64,000 bases of DNA from Arcobacter sp. Its GTDB lineage: Bacteria; Campylobacterota; Campylobacteria; Campylobacterales; Sulfurimonadaceae. The notes below the pieces were generated by a model. That model worked only from the letters and a program-made list of their open reading frames with translations. It ran no database searches and was not told the origin of the DNA. Shown here in pieces: positions 19,046 through 28,136 of the stretch. The stretch lies in contig JAGXFN010000006.1 of the NCBI GenBank assembly GCA_024637195.1, positions 62,001 through 126,000 of the forward strand. The letters run 5' to 3'. Positions within the stretch are counted from its first letter, which is position 1, and each line of letters starts with the position of its first letter. A program made the position numbers and the translations under genes.

Positions 19046-19860
19046 CTGAAGTCTCCGGTCTCTATGCTTCTGAGCAGGACTTCTGCCGCGGTTGATTTAG
19101 ATGTTTTCAGGTAGGCTTTCAAGGTATTTATTGCCAGTTCATGCTGGCCAAGTTTGACCAATGATTTAGAAAAAATTATCCAGCTTTCATCTATGTTTTG
19201 ATCGATTTCATTGGTCATCAAGGCATAATTATACGACTTTTGGTACTGCTTCGCGCTATAGTAGCGTTTGGCGATAAAGAGACTAAGTGCCGGGTTTTTA
19301 TTGTTCTTAAATCGGCGTATGATATCTTTCAAGTCCGACTCATCTTCTTGTTTAGTGATAGTCAGCATGGTCTTTTCTTCTTTATCAGCCTTAGGTTCAG
19401 GATCACTCCTTGTTGCAAGACCTTGGTCATATATATCGGGGCTTGTCTGCACCTTGTTCTGCAAAACAGGGCGTTCTTTTATTGTCTCCGGTTCTATATA
19501 TTCAGTCGCTACGTAAGAAGAAACGTCTTCTTCGATCTTATCCATAAAACGCAAGGATGGCTTTAAGACCAAAGAAGTTTCTCTGGTCTTAGGAGGAAGT
19601 GCTTGCGTATTTTTAGGGACTTCGATTTCGTCTTCATTCAAGAGCTTTTCCTCAACCGCAGCGATAGGGCGAGGCTTGTTTTCTGTCATATTTAGCTCGT
19701 TTATCTGCGCTGTTTCTGTTTTTTTGCTCTTTTCAAACGGAAGATAGATAGAGGACAAAATCAAAAGTACTACAACAAGACTTGCAAAGATAGCTTTAGG
19801 AAGGTAGCTTTTAATTTTATACTTTAACCAACGGCGTTCCAATTGATGAATATTAAGCAT
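19042..19860 (-). CDS. MshN-like membrane-anchored TPR protein
   Basis: A 272-aa protein with a short basic cytoplasmic N-terminus, one membrane helix (IFASLVVVLLILSSIYLPF, about 25-43), a long charged linker and a C-terminal helical TPR segment (LSLFIAKRYYSAKQYQKSYN, WIIFSKSLVKLGQHELAINT). This architecture and its place between mshM and mshE match MshN. In the family it is thought to bridge inner-membrane assembly components and the periplasm. It overlaps mshM by 8 bases and the next gene by 4. Assignment rests more on architecture and order than on sequence identity. Confidence 0.7.
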   Translation of the reverse strand: MLNIHQLERRWLKYKIKSYLPKAIFASLVVVLLILSSIYLPFEKSKKTETAQINELNMTENKPRPIAAVEEKLLNEDEIEVPKNTQALPPKTRETSLVLKPSLRFMDKIEEDVSSYVATEYIEPETIKERPVLQNKVQTSPDIYDQGLATRSDPEPKADKEEKTMLTITKQEDESDLKDIIRRFKNNKNPALSLFIAKRYYSAKQYQKSYNYALMTNEIDQNIDESWIIFSKSLVKLGQHELAINTLKAYLKTSKSTAAEVLLRSIETGDFR

Positions 19861-20662
19861 CGATAAACCCCGCTTTTATAGCAGCCATCTCTATGATTTT
19901 GTTGGAGATCTTGCTGTAATTTATTTTTGTCGGCTGATTTTCTTCATACCAGTCATAAAGGGTAAAAAGAGAATAGAGCAGCTTGTTCGTGTCTCTGTAA
20001 TTTCCATGAGTGATACTGTGTAAGCGTTTCATGTTTTTATTGTCAAACATGTTTGCAACATCGAAACAGTTGTTTTTCATCAATTTCTTTTGGATATAGA
20101 TTTTCAGTTCCGCTGCAGATGCATTGTGCAGTTCCAGACTTTCCCATATGCGGGTTTGGAAATGTTCTTTAGCGATGATATCTTCTTTGTCAGTCTTATG
20201 CAGAGTGATGACAAATTTTATTTTTCTTGCATCCGAGATAAGACGGATCTTTTCCATTAAAGCCGCGGTGTAAAGCTGCGCTTCATCCAGCAAGACTAAA
20301 GGAATTGTCTCAAAATTATAATGCTCTGAGAGCTCATTGAACTGCGCAAAGTTCAACTTTTCGAATGGCCGTACTCCATAAAGATCCCTTGCTAAAGATT
20401 TTAAAAACTCATCTTCATCGACAAGCGGAGTATGATAGAGCACGACTTTTTGGTGTGCTTTTGTGTCCTCATAAAGTTTGTTGAGCATCATACTTTTACC
20501 TGTGCCCGGTCTGCCGTAAAGAAGGATCATCTTCAGAGGTTTTTTTACAGACTCTTTGAGCGACTGGTAGAGAGTTGAGACGCGATCGAGTTGAACATAC
20601 TCTTTTGCATCTACAACATCAAGAAATATCTCTTTAGAACTGGTATAAAAACTACTTTTCAT
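19853..20662 (-). CDS. MshM-like AAA ATPase (ExeA family)
   Basis: AAA+ ATPase of 269 aa related to ExeA/MshM, which in other systems helps secretin assembly or cell-wall passage. N-terminal MKSSFYTSSKEIFLDV, Walker A LLYGRPGTGKSMML, Walker B IPLVLLDEAQLY and an arginine region near TRIWESLEL are visible. The start ATG at 20662 falls 4 bases after the mshL stop. The frame is open further upstream, but that extension overlaps mshL. It lacks the peptidoglycan-binding domain of ExeA. Confidence 0.8.
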   Translation of the reverse strand: MKSSFYTSSKEIFLDVVDAKEYVQLDRVSTLYQSLKESVKKPLKMILLYGRPGTGKSMMLNKLYEDTKAHQKVVLYHTPLVDEDEFLKSLARDLYGVRPFEKLNFAQFNELSEHYNFETIPLVLLDEAQLYTAALMEKIRLISDARKIKFVITLHKTDKEDIIAKEHFQTRIWESLELHNASAAELKIYIQKKLMKNNCFDVANMFDNKNMKRLHSITHGNYRDTNKLLYSLFTLYDWYEENQPTKINYSKISNKIIEMAAIKAGFIDA

Positions 20663-20666
20663 TTCA

Positions 20667-22328
20667 CTATTTTTCAGCGGTTTTCTCTGCTTCACGCTCT
20701 TTTTGAGCCGCTTCAAGCTCTGCATTTTTTTCGTCGAGTGCGGCAATATTGTCTTGATTTTCAGAGCGGATAAAGGCCTGAGATTTAAGTTGATTTTCAT
20801 TTAGACCTGTATATCCCAACTCACTCAAAGAGATCGTCTGTTTACCGTCTTTTATGATATGCGGCTCGATAACAATGACAAGCTCTTCGATCGTATTGAC
20901 CTTCTGCTCGTACTTGAACAACCAGCCTAGAATAGGGATGTCTCCTAAGATAGGCACTTTGTTTTCATTGATACTGTCTTTTGACTGGATCAGTCCACCA
21001 AGAATAACGCGCTCGCCATCTTGAACGGTGACGACGGAAGAGAGCTGACGGCGATTTAGATCAGGCGGAACGTCGCGTGTGCTTCCGTCGCTATCTGCTG
21101 TGATATCCCGGCGTGTTTCACTGAGTGAAGGGTTGACTTTTAAAGTAATACGTCCTTCATCATCAATTTCTGGGGTGATGTCAAGCAAAATACCGGCAAA
21201 GACAGAGTTGACAACATCGTTTTCCGTACTTGCAGCAACACCGCCGCCGCCTGAACTCTGCTGCTGTGTAGTCTGCTTAATCTTATAGAAGTACTCGCTG
21301 CCAACACTGATAAGCGCAGGCTGGTTGTTAAGGGTGAGTATCTTCGGATTAGAGATTGCCTTTACATTTCCTTGTGTTTTAAGAAACTTGACCACCTCAT
21401 TGAGTTTGCCTGTTCCGGAAATATTAAAGGCTCTTGCTTGCTGTGATCCCAATGCTGAATCTATTGTCAAGCCGCCATCAGCCGTTATCGGAGTGACTGC
21501 ATTGTTTGTATTTAAGATATTAGCAGAGAGATCAAAGTTCTGAAGTGCATAGAGCTGAGACCAGTCGACACCTGTCTCATGTCTGTTGTCAAGCGTTACA
21601 CTCAAAAGTTTTACATCAATAAGAACCTGGTTTTTTACTTTTCTCTGCAGCTCTTTAAGATAGGTTTCTAGTCGATTCATCTGTCTTGGTGTGGCTGAGA
21701 TAGTGACCAAACCCGCTGTTTTATTGATAATCGGTGCATTTGCGGTGTAGTCATCCTCAGGCCTGTTCAAAATTGACTGAAATTCCAAGTCAAGATCCAG
21801 CCAAAAAGAGACCTCGTCCATAGTCTCAATCTTGATTCCGCTTTCTGACTCGTTTGAAGAGGTTTCTGAAGTGTCAACACTGCCGGCACCGCCTTGTGCG
21901 CTGACTCCGGATTTACTGCTGAGAGTGACATTGGTGTTTCCTGTGCTCTTTCGCGTTGTGATGATATAGTCAATGTTGAATGTTTTTGTGACCAGGTAGG
22001 AGACATGCAAGATATTGTTTTCCAAAGAGTAGAAAAGATTATTCTCTTTTAGAACCAAGTCAAGTACTTCATCTATCGTAAGATTTTTGAGGTTTGTTTT
22101 GTTAAGCCCTTTGTTCAAAAGTTTTTCAGCCTCAGGGTCAGTTACAATGACGCTAAAAGAACATTCGTCACTAAGCTGATCAATAAATTCATTGATCTGC
22201 GTTCCTTTGACGGATTCTATTGAAAAAAGCTGATAGGTACAATCAGCGCTTAGAGATGATGTTAAAAGCGTTGCCGCAGCCGCTGTGCTAAGTAAAGTCT
22301 TTTTCAATGGTTGGAGTATCTTTTTCAT
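20667..22328 (-). CDS. mshL: MSHA-type pilus outer-membrane secretin
   Basis: Secretin of 553 aa forming the outer-membrane pore of the pilus. Signal peptide (about 1-27), an STN/N0 domain (about 40-110), a Ser/Gly-rich low-complexity stretch, then the secretin domain with ISNPKILTLNNQPALISVG, RRQLSSVVTVQDGERVILGG and VPILGDIPILGWLFKYE. The C-terminal tail after EPHI is Gln/Glu/Ala-rich. It is preceded by mshK (8-base gap) and followed by mshM (4-base gap). The family and role are secure; the symbol follows locus order. Confidence 0.88.
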   Translation of the reverse strand: MKKILQPLKKTLLSTAAAATLLTSSLSADCTYQLFSIESVKGTQINEFIDQLSDECSFSVIVTDPEAEKLLNKGLNKTNLKNLTIDEVLDLVLKENNLFYSLENNILHVSYLVTKTFNIDYIITTRKSTGNTNVTLSSKSGVSAQGGAGSVDTSETSSNESESGIKIETMDEVSFWLDLDLEFQSILNRPEDDYTANAPIINKTAGLVTISATPRQMNRLETYLKELQRKVKNQVLIDVKLLSVTLDNRHETGVDWSQLYALQNFDLSANILNTNNAVTPITADGGLTIDSALGSQQARAFNISGTGKLNEVVKFLKTQGNVKAISNPKILTLNNQPALISVGSEYFYKIKQTTQQQSSGGGGVAASTENDVVNSVFAGILLDITPEIDDEGRITLKVNPSLSETRRDITADSDGSTRDVPPDLNRRQLSSVVTVQDGERVILGGLIQSKDSINENKVPILGDIPILGWLFKYEQKVNTIEELVIVIEPHIIKDGKQTISLSELGYTGLNENQLKSQAFIRSENQDNIAALDEKNAELEAAQKEREAEKTAEK

Positions 22329-22336
22329 GTTCTTCC

Positions 22337-22780
22337 CTATTTTGTTGAAATGTTGAGATTTTTGCTTTTTTGCGCAATAAAGAGCTTGAGCTTTTTGTTT
22401 TTTCGCTCAAGCGTGACGTAATCATTTCTAACCTCTACCAAGGTGTATCCTCTGATCACTGCACTTTCCTTGTGCCATTCACCATTGATCAAAGCAGAGG
22501 TGTTGAGAATGGCTTGCAAGGTCAATGGCTCTTTGCTCATATCTCTTTCAGGTTCTGCTTCTTTGGTGGCTTCTGTTGAGGCTGTTTTGGTCCCTGTAGA
22601 TACAGGGCCTTGCTCAGCTCTAATGACAATAAAAGGACTTTTCAGCGCATTTATTGTGGATGTGTTAAGACCTTGTCTTTGCGGTTTGATCTCTTCTACT
22701 TTTTGATCAATCCAACTTGTGCTTGTGTCCGCTTGCAAAAGAGTTGCAAAAAGCGTCAATGCTATTAATTGTGTTTTCAA
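22337..22780 (-). CDS. MshK-like periplasmic pilus protein, TTG start
   Basis: A 147-aa exported protein (MKTQLIALTLFATLLQA signal). Its C-terminal segment LTLQAILNTSALINGEWHK...VIRGYTLVEVRNDYVTLERKNK resembles the small beta domain of PilP/GspC/MshK proteins that dock onto the secretin. I chose TTG at 22780: GGGGGA lies 7 bases upstream and the TTGA overlap with the mshJ stop suggests coupling. A longer TTG start at 22795 would spoil the signal peptide. Assignment rests on position and the C-terminal pattern. Confidence 0.65.
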   Translation of the reverse strand: MKTQLIALTLFATLLQADTSTSWIDQKVEEIKPQRQGLNTSTINALKSPFIVIRAEQGPVSTGTKTASTEATKEAEPERDMSKEPLTLQAILNTSALINGEWHKESAVIRGYTLVEVRNDYVTLERKNKKLKLFIAQKSKNLNISTK

Positions 22781-23403
22781 TATGTTATCCCCCAAACAGA
22801 GATTTTTAACTTACTGTCTATTTTGTCGCTAGCTACCAGCTCAACGTTATGAATATCAACAACTAAAAAACTTTGCTCAAGCGCATTGATGAATTTCATA
22901 GTCCTTTGAAAGTCACCTTTCACTTTTAGTTCAATGTCAAGCACATGGCCAAAGGTACTTTTGTCGTTAGAAAACTCGTTTGAGAGGTACTGGAGCTGCA
23001 GGCCGTATTTTTTTGCATTCTCAGAGATAGAGTCAATAAACTCTCCCCATGCCTGCTCATCATAGTAGAGGCTCGATATCTGCTCAATCTTATACTTTAT
23101 GTATTCAGACTGGTCTTTCAAAGCCACAAAATCCTGCTTGTACTTATCCGTCTGCACCTTGAGTTGAGCTATTTTGCTCTCGGGATTCCATTTCAAGAAG
23201 TTGGTATCATCGAGGATATTTTTTTCTATCTTTTTAGTCTCGGCAAGGGTTATCTTGTAGCCTTGCTCAGCGCTGTCCCAGAGAAAAAGGTAGGAGAGAG
23301 CGATCAACGCACCGGCTATCATGACATAGGTCATGTAGACTTCTTGTTGCTTTTTTTGAGCAAAAGATTTGTCGATATTGCCTAATATGTCTTCTAAATT
23401 CAT
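22777..23403 (-). CDS. MshJ-like inner-membrane protein (PilO type)
   Basis: A 208-aa bitopic protein: short cytoplasmic N-terminus, one membrane helix (MTYVMIAGALIALSYLFLW), a coiled-coil stretch and a ferredoxin-like periplasmic domain ending in KLKISVWGITY. This is the layout of PilO/MshJ, which with PilN/MshI forms the alignment subcomplex linking platform and secretin. It overlaps mshI and mshK by 4 bases each. Sequence similarity is weak, so the call leans on gene order. Confidence 0.7.
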   Translation of the reverse strand: MNLEDILGNIDKSFAQKKQQEVYMTYVMIAGALIALSYLFLWDSAEQGYKITLAETKKIEKNILDDTNFLKWNPESKIAQLKVQTDKYKQDFVALKDQSEYIKYKIEQISSLYYDEQAWGEFIDSISENAKKYGLQLQYLSNEFSNDKSTFGHVLDIELKVKGDFQRTMKFINALEQSFLVVDIHNVELVASDKIDSKLKISVWGITY

Positions 23404-24935
23404 TTTAGCACCACCTTCAGCTCACTAGAATATATCTTTTTTTCTGGATTGAATTCAATCTTCTTGATTGAAAACTTGTACTGAGACGATCTTGTCTTGG
23501 TATACCATTCGATAAGATTTGTAATACGTTTGTCTTGGCTGGAGAGAAGGTTTAAGGTAAACTCTTTCTCTTTTGTCTTAGGATCTTCGCTGTAGCCAAA
23601 CTTTTCAAGTTTAACCTGATATTTGTTCAGATCTTTTGTTAGATCCGAAATCAACTTTGCCTTCATCGGATAGTTGACTTTTACGTTGTGTATCTGTGTC
23701 AGAACTGATTTTTTCTCATCAAGCGAGTCTTTCTCGTTTTCAACAAGTTTTTTTACTTTTTCCATCTCGGCTGTATGATACTTGACCTGGTTCTCTCTGT
23801 CTAGGCGTTGGATATGAAGCTCATCGTATTCAGCACTCATCGCTGCCTTTTTGATACTTTCGATTCCGTCTAACGTCCAATAAATACCGGGGTATAGTAG
23901 CGCCACAATGACAGAGGCAGCTACGGTAAGAATAAGCTGTCCGCTTGCACGTTTGACAAACTGAGGAGGACGATGGAAGCGGGTGAAGTTGCACTCGTAT
24001 CTGTCGTCTGCTTCAAGCTGTGTGGTAAGTTGCATAAGCAGGTGAAGTTGATCAATGTACCACTCTTCTGTCTCAAATCCATAGTTGAAGTTGAAGTCAC
24101 TTGAATCCAGCCCGAGATAGGTCTGAGAGTACTCATCCATTCCGGCGATGGCACCGGCTTCAGAGCCGATGTACACCTTATCGATGCGATCGAGTTCAAA
24201 GGCACGCTTACTGTAGGTGATGACATCGTTGATATGCAGAAAGACTTCTCCGAAAAGTTTCATCAGGTATTGCTGCTTGTCACTTTCGCTGCTTTGAAGA
24301 CCCTCTTCGCAGAGCAGTCTTATAAAGGTGCTGAGCTCTATCTGCTCTCCCATAAGCTCACAATATCGGTCATGCATCTGTGAAAAAGAAAATTTTAGTG
24401 ATTTCGTATAAAGAAACTCTCTGTCATCATAGAGTGTTAAAAAAGCATCGTTTGACTGGAAATAGATAAAACAGTGCGTTCCATTTTCTTCAATGATCTC
24501 TTTTTTATAAAGTGTTCTTAGCAGAAGAGGAACAGGGGTGACCTGGTCAATATATTTGATTTGTTCAATCGTACTTGCAAAAGCCTCTTCCATACTCTGC
24601 GGATCAACAACAAAGACGTGGTAGTTATTGGTGGCCTCATCTGTGCTGTCAGCTGCTCTGACATAGTTGATCTGATATTCGACCGCCATATCAAGACCAA
24701 GTTCTTCGTAGATCTTGGTCTCAACCGCATCCGCGATATCCTCATCCGGTATATTTTTACTAAGACTGATCATCGTCGTAATAAAATCCTGTGTGTTAAG
24801 ACAAGATACGGCGTATTGGTCTTTTTGGTATTGAGGCTTGTCGGCAACTTTGATCTGTGTTGCCGTTCCTGTATAGTAAGTGTTAATATAAGGATTTACA
24901 GATAGTGTACTGGAGAAGGCTTGCTTCTGTTTCAT
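23400..24935 (-). CDS. MshI-like protein (PilM-PilN type fusion)
   Basis: A 511-aa protein with an N-terminal cytoplasmic region (about 1-325) that looks like a PilM/GspL actin-like domain. One membrane helix follows (LILTVAASVIVALLYPGIYW, about 335-355), then a coiled coil and a C-terminal PilN-like domain (KRITNLIEWYTKTRSSQYKF). It is the first msh gene of the string and overlaps pgp1 by 4 bases, so pilus and peptidoglycan genes are likely on one transcript. Family-level confidence is moderate. Confidence 0.7.
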   Translation of the reverse strand: MKQKQAFSSTLSVNPYINTYYTGTATQIKVADKPQYQKDQYAVSCLNTQDFITTMISLSKNIPDEDIADAVETKIYEELGLDMAVEYQINYVRAADSTDEATNNYHVFVVDPQSMEEAFASTIEQIKYIDQVTPVPLLLRTLYKKEIIEENGTHCFIYFQSNDAFLTLYDDREFLYTKSLKFSFSQMHDRYCELMGEQIELSTFIRLLCEEGLQSSESDKQQYLMKLFGEVFLHINDVITYSKRAFELDRIDKVYIGSEAGAIAGMDEYSQTYLGLDSSDFNFNYGFETEEWYIDQLHLLMQLTTQLEADDRYECNFTRFHRPPQFVKRASGQLILTVAASVIVALLYPGIYWTLDGIESIKKAAMSAEYDELHIQRLDRENQVKYHTAEMEKVKKLVENEKDSLDEKKSVLTQIHNVKVNYPMKAKLISDLTKDLNKYQVKLEKFGYSEDPKTKEKEFTLNLLSSQDKRITNLIEWYTKTRSSQYKFSIKKIEFNPEKKIYSSELKVVLK

Positions 24936-26233
24936 TTGTTATTCCTAGCTACATAATTTAAAACTACCATTCCGCAAAAAGCATCTTGTTTATAAAACTC
25001 AGCCCTGAATTTTGTCTCTTCTTGATCAAGAGAAAAACGTTTCAGCAATGAAGAAGCAGCAATTTTTATTCCCAATTCATTTTTGTATCGTGGATCAGTG
25101 AACCCTATCACGTTGAGCCGGTAACCTTCCGGCGCATGAAAAACAATATCGGACATAATGTTAACTTCTGAAGGTAAATCAATAGATTTTCTCTTTCCGT
25201 CAATCGTCGCCTCAAATAAGCCTTCACATTTTTCAAGAGGAAAAGGCGTCGTTGATAAACGGGAAATTTTTTTATGTCCGATATATAATTCAATGAACCC
25301 ATCACCCTCTTTCGCCCCACCCAATGGGTGCGAGAAGCATAAATCGTTCTTGATTGATTGTAGCGGAATATATCTTAAATTTTTTCTTAAGTTGTCCAAA
25401 TCCAGTGATATATTGTCGTTTATTGTCAGCATACCATTACTTTTTGTAATAGTTTTTATGTTTTCGGAGCTTAGCTCAAAATCTCTTTTAAACGTGATGC
25501 CCATAATCTGCATAAATGCCTCTATCGCGCGGAGTTGATAATAGGCCTTTTGAACTGCTTTTTTTAGCTCTTTACTCGTTTCTATAGCGAAAGCAGGCTT
25601 GTTGTTGCTGATAGCAAAATAGGTAAGAGAATATTGCATCTCGTTTTTTTTCTTTTTAGTCTGCGTATTGCGTACGTTAAAACTGTGATGGTCCTGCAAC
25701 AGATATTCATTGAGTGTTTGACTTACTTTTTGGGCGATACAGTCGAGGTCATCGTAGCTGTTGTTATTGTCCAGTTTGAGCTGGTCAATGACGCAGGTCT
25801 GCCCCCACGCACCTGGATTGAAGATGGTATTTTGATATTTTTTGCGAAAAAAACCGTGCCCGTCGTGAAGGTTTAAAATGAGATTGACCTGAGGATGCAT
25901 AATGAGATTTTTTATCTCTTTTATCGTTTCTGTGTCAGGATCTTGATGTGAGATAGTAGCGAACTTACGATTTAAGTCGCCATTTATTCCTCGACGGTAG
26001 TGAAGGATACTCTCTTTGTTGGTGTTGGGCACGACCCAGAGATTTCCGGATTGGATTGAGTAGTGTTTGACAAGGATTGAGGCAGCTAAATATCCTCCGG
26101 GTTCATCACCATGTATTCCTCCAAAGATCAAAAGCGTAGGCCCGCTCTCTTTGCCTTGAAGTTTATATAGATCTAGAAGTTTCTGTGCATGCAGGGACAA
26201 TATCAGACAGAGAAGTAGAAAGAGAAGCTTCAT
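24932..26233 (-). CDS. pgp1: M14-family peptidoglycan D,L-carboxypeptidase (Pgp1/Csd4 type)
   Basis: Zinc carboxypeptidase that trims peptidoglycan tripeptides to dipeptides in helical Campylobacterota and so sets cell curvature. Signal peptide MKLLFLLLCLILSLHA, then zinc ligands in GGIHGDEPGGY (His, Glu) and the second His in LNLHDGHGFFRKKY. The Glu expected at the active site may be in FAIETSKELK. Length 433 aa fits. It carries His at the position where Helicobacter Csd4 is known to have Gln. It abuts pgp2 with no gap and overlaps mshI by 4 bases. Periplasmic. Confidence 0.85.
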   Translation of the reverse strand: MKLLFLLLCLILSLHAQKLLDLYKLQGKESGPTLLIFGGIHGDEPGGYLAASILVKHYSIQSGNLWVVPNTNKESILHYRRGINGDLNRKFATISHQDPDTETIKEIKNLIMHPQVNLILNLHDGHGFFRKKYQNTIFNPGAWGQTCVIDQLKLDNNNSYDDLDCIAQKVSQTLNEYLLQDHHSFNVRNTQTKKKKNEMQYSLTYFAISNNKPAFAIETSKELKKAVQKAYYQLRAIEAFMQIMGITFKRDFELSSENIKTITKSNGMLTINDNISLDLDNLRKNLRYIPLQSIKNDLCFSHPLGGAKEGDGFIELYIGHKKISRLSTTPFPLEKCEGLFEATIDGKRKSIDLPSEVNIMSDIVFHAPEGYRLNVIGFTDPRYKNELGIKIAASSLLKRFSLDQEETKFRAEFYKQDAFCGMVVLNYVARNNK

Positions 26234-27199
26234 CTATTTCTCGGCTAAGATTGTAAATCTCTGATCGTCCAAATGAACGTAAAGTTCTTTGTCTCCGCTA
26301 AAATAGTGACTTTTCGTTTGATACTCTTCATGAAAACTGACCAAATAGACATTTTCTTTGCCCTGCATGGGGTAGGGGAGAATGTTTATATTGCTGAAAT
26401 AGATCTTTTTATTCTCTTTTTTCCCGAAAACACGTCGTTTGTAGTGTGAAAACCTTTCTTTATTTAAGCCGTCTAGGCGTTTAAAATCTGCATCATAGAA
26501 ATCTAGATAGGCCTCAGTATTGCTGTTTTTCCATGCCAAACGCCAGGTATAGAGTTGGCTCAAGAGTCTTGCCAGAGTACTCTTCTTAACCTTAGGATAG
26601 CTCTCTTTGTCAATATATACCAAGGCCTCTTTAAGATCAATATTTTGTTCAATATATCTTAGGTTTGTGTTGTTTATCGCAATACAGCCTCGCGTAAAGT
26701 CATCCCTTCTTTGATTTAGAGGAAGACCATGCACCCAGATCCCAGATCCGTTTTTGCCCCGAATCTGATCGTATACATTAGGGTAGGAAGTGACAAAAGC
26801 CAGTGGCCCGTAAAATTGGTCGACTTTATCAAGTTTTTGCACAAGTTTATAGACGCCGATCGGTGTTTTTAGGTCTCCCTCGTGCTCCTTGTCTCCTTTT
26901 TCCTTGCCGAGAAAAGCGGAAAAGTCGCTGTTTAATTGAAAAGAACTGTTGGCATCTTTTGTAAAAAGCTTCAGGGAAGTCTCGTTTTTGTCACAGGCCA
27001 GAAGATAATTAATCCCTTCTAAATAGCCAAAACGCGTATCGATATCACGAAGTTTCTTCTCCCAGTACTCTTGAGATGCTAGTTCTTCGTCGAAGATCTT
27101 TTCAACGCCTTGCATTCCCTCTTTTTGATAGATGTCAATCAACTTCTCGCTTGCAAACACTCCGGTTACACAGATGAAATATAAAATTAAGTAGCGCAT
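26234..27199 (-). CDS. pgp2: YkuD-fold L,D-carboxypeptidase (Pgp2/Csd6 type)
   Basis: Periplasmic enzyme of the L,D-transpeptidase fold that in this phylum acts as an L,D-carboxypeptidase, cutting tetrapeptides to tripeptides, the substrate of Pgp1. Signal peptide MRYLILYFICVTGVFA; catalytic motif with His157 (WVHGLP) and Cys172 (TRGCIAI); C-terminal NTF2-like pocket (WRLAWKNSNTEAYLDFYDADF) as in Csd6. The start ATG at 27199 has AGGAG upstream; an open frame further upstream overlaps era. Length 321 aa. It is adjacent to pgp1, so two consecutive steps of shape remodelling are made together. Confidence 0.87.
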   Translation of the reverse strand: MRYLILYFICVTGVFASEKLIDIYQKEGMQGVEKIFDEELASQEYWEKKLRDIDTRFGYLEGINYLLACDKNETSLKLFTKDANSSFQLNSDFSAFLGKEKGDKEHEGDLKTPIGVYKLVQKLDKVDQFYGPLAFVTSYPNVYDQIRGKNGSGIWVHGLPLNQRRDDFTRGCIAINNTNLRYIEQNIDLKEALVYIDKESYPKVKKSTLARLLSQLYTWRLAWKNSNTEAYLDFYDADFKRLDGLNKERFSHYKRRVFGKKENKKIYFSNINILPYPMQGKENVYLVSFHEEYQTKSHYFSGDKELYVHLDDQRFTILAEK

Positions 27200-27206
27200 T
27201 TTTCTC

Positions 27207-28127
27207 CTAGAACTTATAGCCGATATCTTCAAGAAACTTTTTATCGTTTGTCCACCCTTTTTTGACAGAGACAAAAAGATCCAAAAAAACCTTTTTACCG
27301 ATAAGATTTTCGATTTGAAGACGGGCATCTCTACCGATACGCTTGATTGCAGCGCCGCCCTGGCCGATAATGATGCCTTTTTGCGTCTGTTTTTCAACAA
27401 TAATAGTGGCGCGTATTTTTTCAAGACCCGGGAACTCTTCGACCTTATCGATCAAAACATCGGATTCGTAAGGGATCTCGTCGCTGATATTGTCAAAAAT
27501 CGCTTCACGGATGAACTCTTTGTAGATATCGCGCAGCATTTCAGTGGTGAGGTCATCGGGATTGAAAAGATAAGGAGACTCAGGGATATGTTTTGCGATC
27601 TCGTCGAGGATTTGAGTAAATCCGATGCCGCCCTTGGTCACGGAAACGGGAATGATCGCTAAGAATTTGTCCTGGTACTGCTGATACTCCTGTATCTTTT
27701 TGAGAATTTTTTCATTGCTGACATGGTCGATCTTGCTAAGAAGTATGATGTGCGGACGCTTAGTCAGCGTAAGAAATTTTTCATAATCTTCAGTAGAATC
27801 GGTGACAGGGGCAAGAAAAAGAGTGATGTCGCAGTCCCCGATCGCCTTTAGTGCTTCTTCCATCATAAACTTGTTGAGAATCTTCTCTTTTTCATGCAGA
27901 CCCGGTGTATCCACAAAAATGATCTGGTTGTTTTTGTGCATGACAATAGCGTTGATACGCTTGCGTGTTGCATTGGCTTTTTGTGAAACCATGGAGATCT
28001 TCTCACCCAAAAGTGCATTCATTAGAGTACTTTTGCCCGCATTTGGACGGCCTACAATAGCAACAAACCCGGCTTTGGTAGGCTCTGTTGTCAAATCTGC
28101 TTTAGTGCTTTTTTTAGACTCGCTCAT
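27207..28127 (-). CDS. era: GTPase Era
   Basis: Era is a GTPase that binds 16S rRNA and helps 30S subunit maturation. G1 GRPNAGKSTLMNALLG, G3 FVDTPGLHE, G4 LLSKIDH and a C-terminal KH domain (GIIIGQGGAAIKRIGRDAR) are all visible. An N-terminal extension of about 15 residues (MSESKKSTKADLTTEPTKAG) precedes G1. Length 306 aa is normal. It lies between hslU (9-base gap) and pgp2 (7-base gap) in the long minus-strand gene string. Confidence 0.96.
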   Translation of the reverse strand: MSESKKSTKADLTTEPTKAGFVAIVGRPNAGKSTLMNALLGEKISMVSQKANATRKRINAIVMHKNNQIIFVDTPGLHEKEKILNKFMMEEALKAIGDCDITLFLAPVTDSTEDYEKFLTLTKRPHIILLSKIDHVSNEKILKKIQEYQQYQDKFLAIIPVSVTKGGIGFTQILDEIAKHIPESPYLFNPDDLTTEMLRDIYKEFIREAIFDNISDEIPYESDVLIDKVEEFPGLEKIRATIIVEKQTQKGIIIGQGGAAIKRIGRDARLQIENLIGKKVFLDLFVSVKKGWTNDKKFLEDIGYKF

Positions 28128-28136
28128 CTTTTTTCC

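Noticed and set aside
20663-20800. Longer N-terminus for MshM starting at 20800
   Set aside because: The extension is basic, lies entirely within mshL in another frame, and the conserved protein starts at MKSSFYTSSK.
27200-27424. Longer N-terminus for Pgp2 starting at 27424
   Set aside because: The extension lies inside era, and ATG 27199 has both a strong AGGAG and a proper signal peptide.
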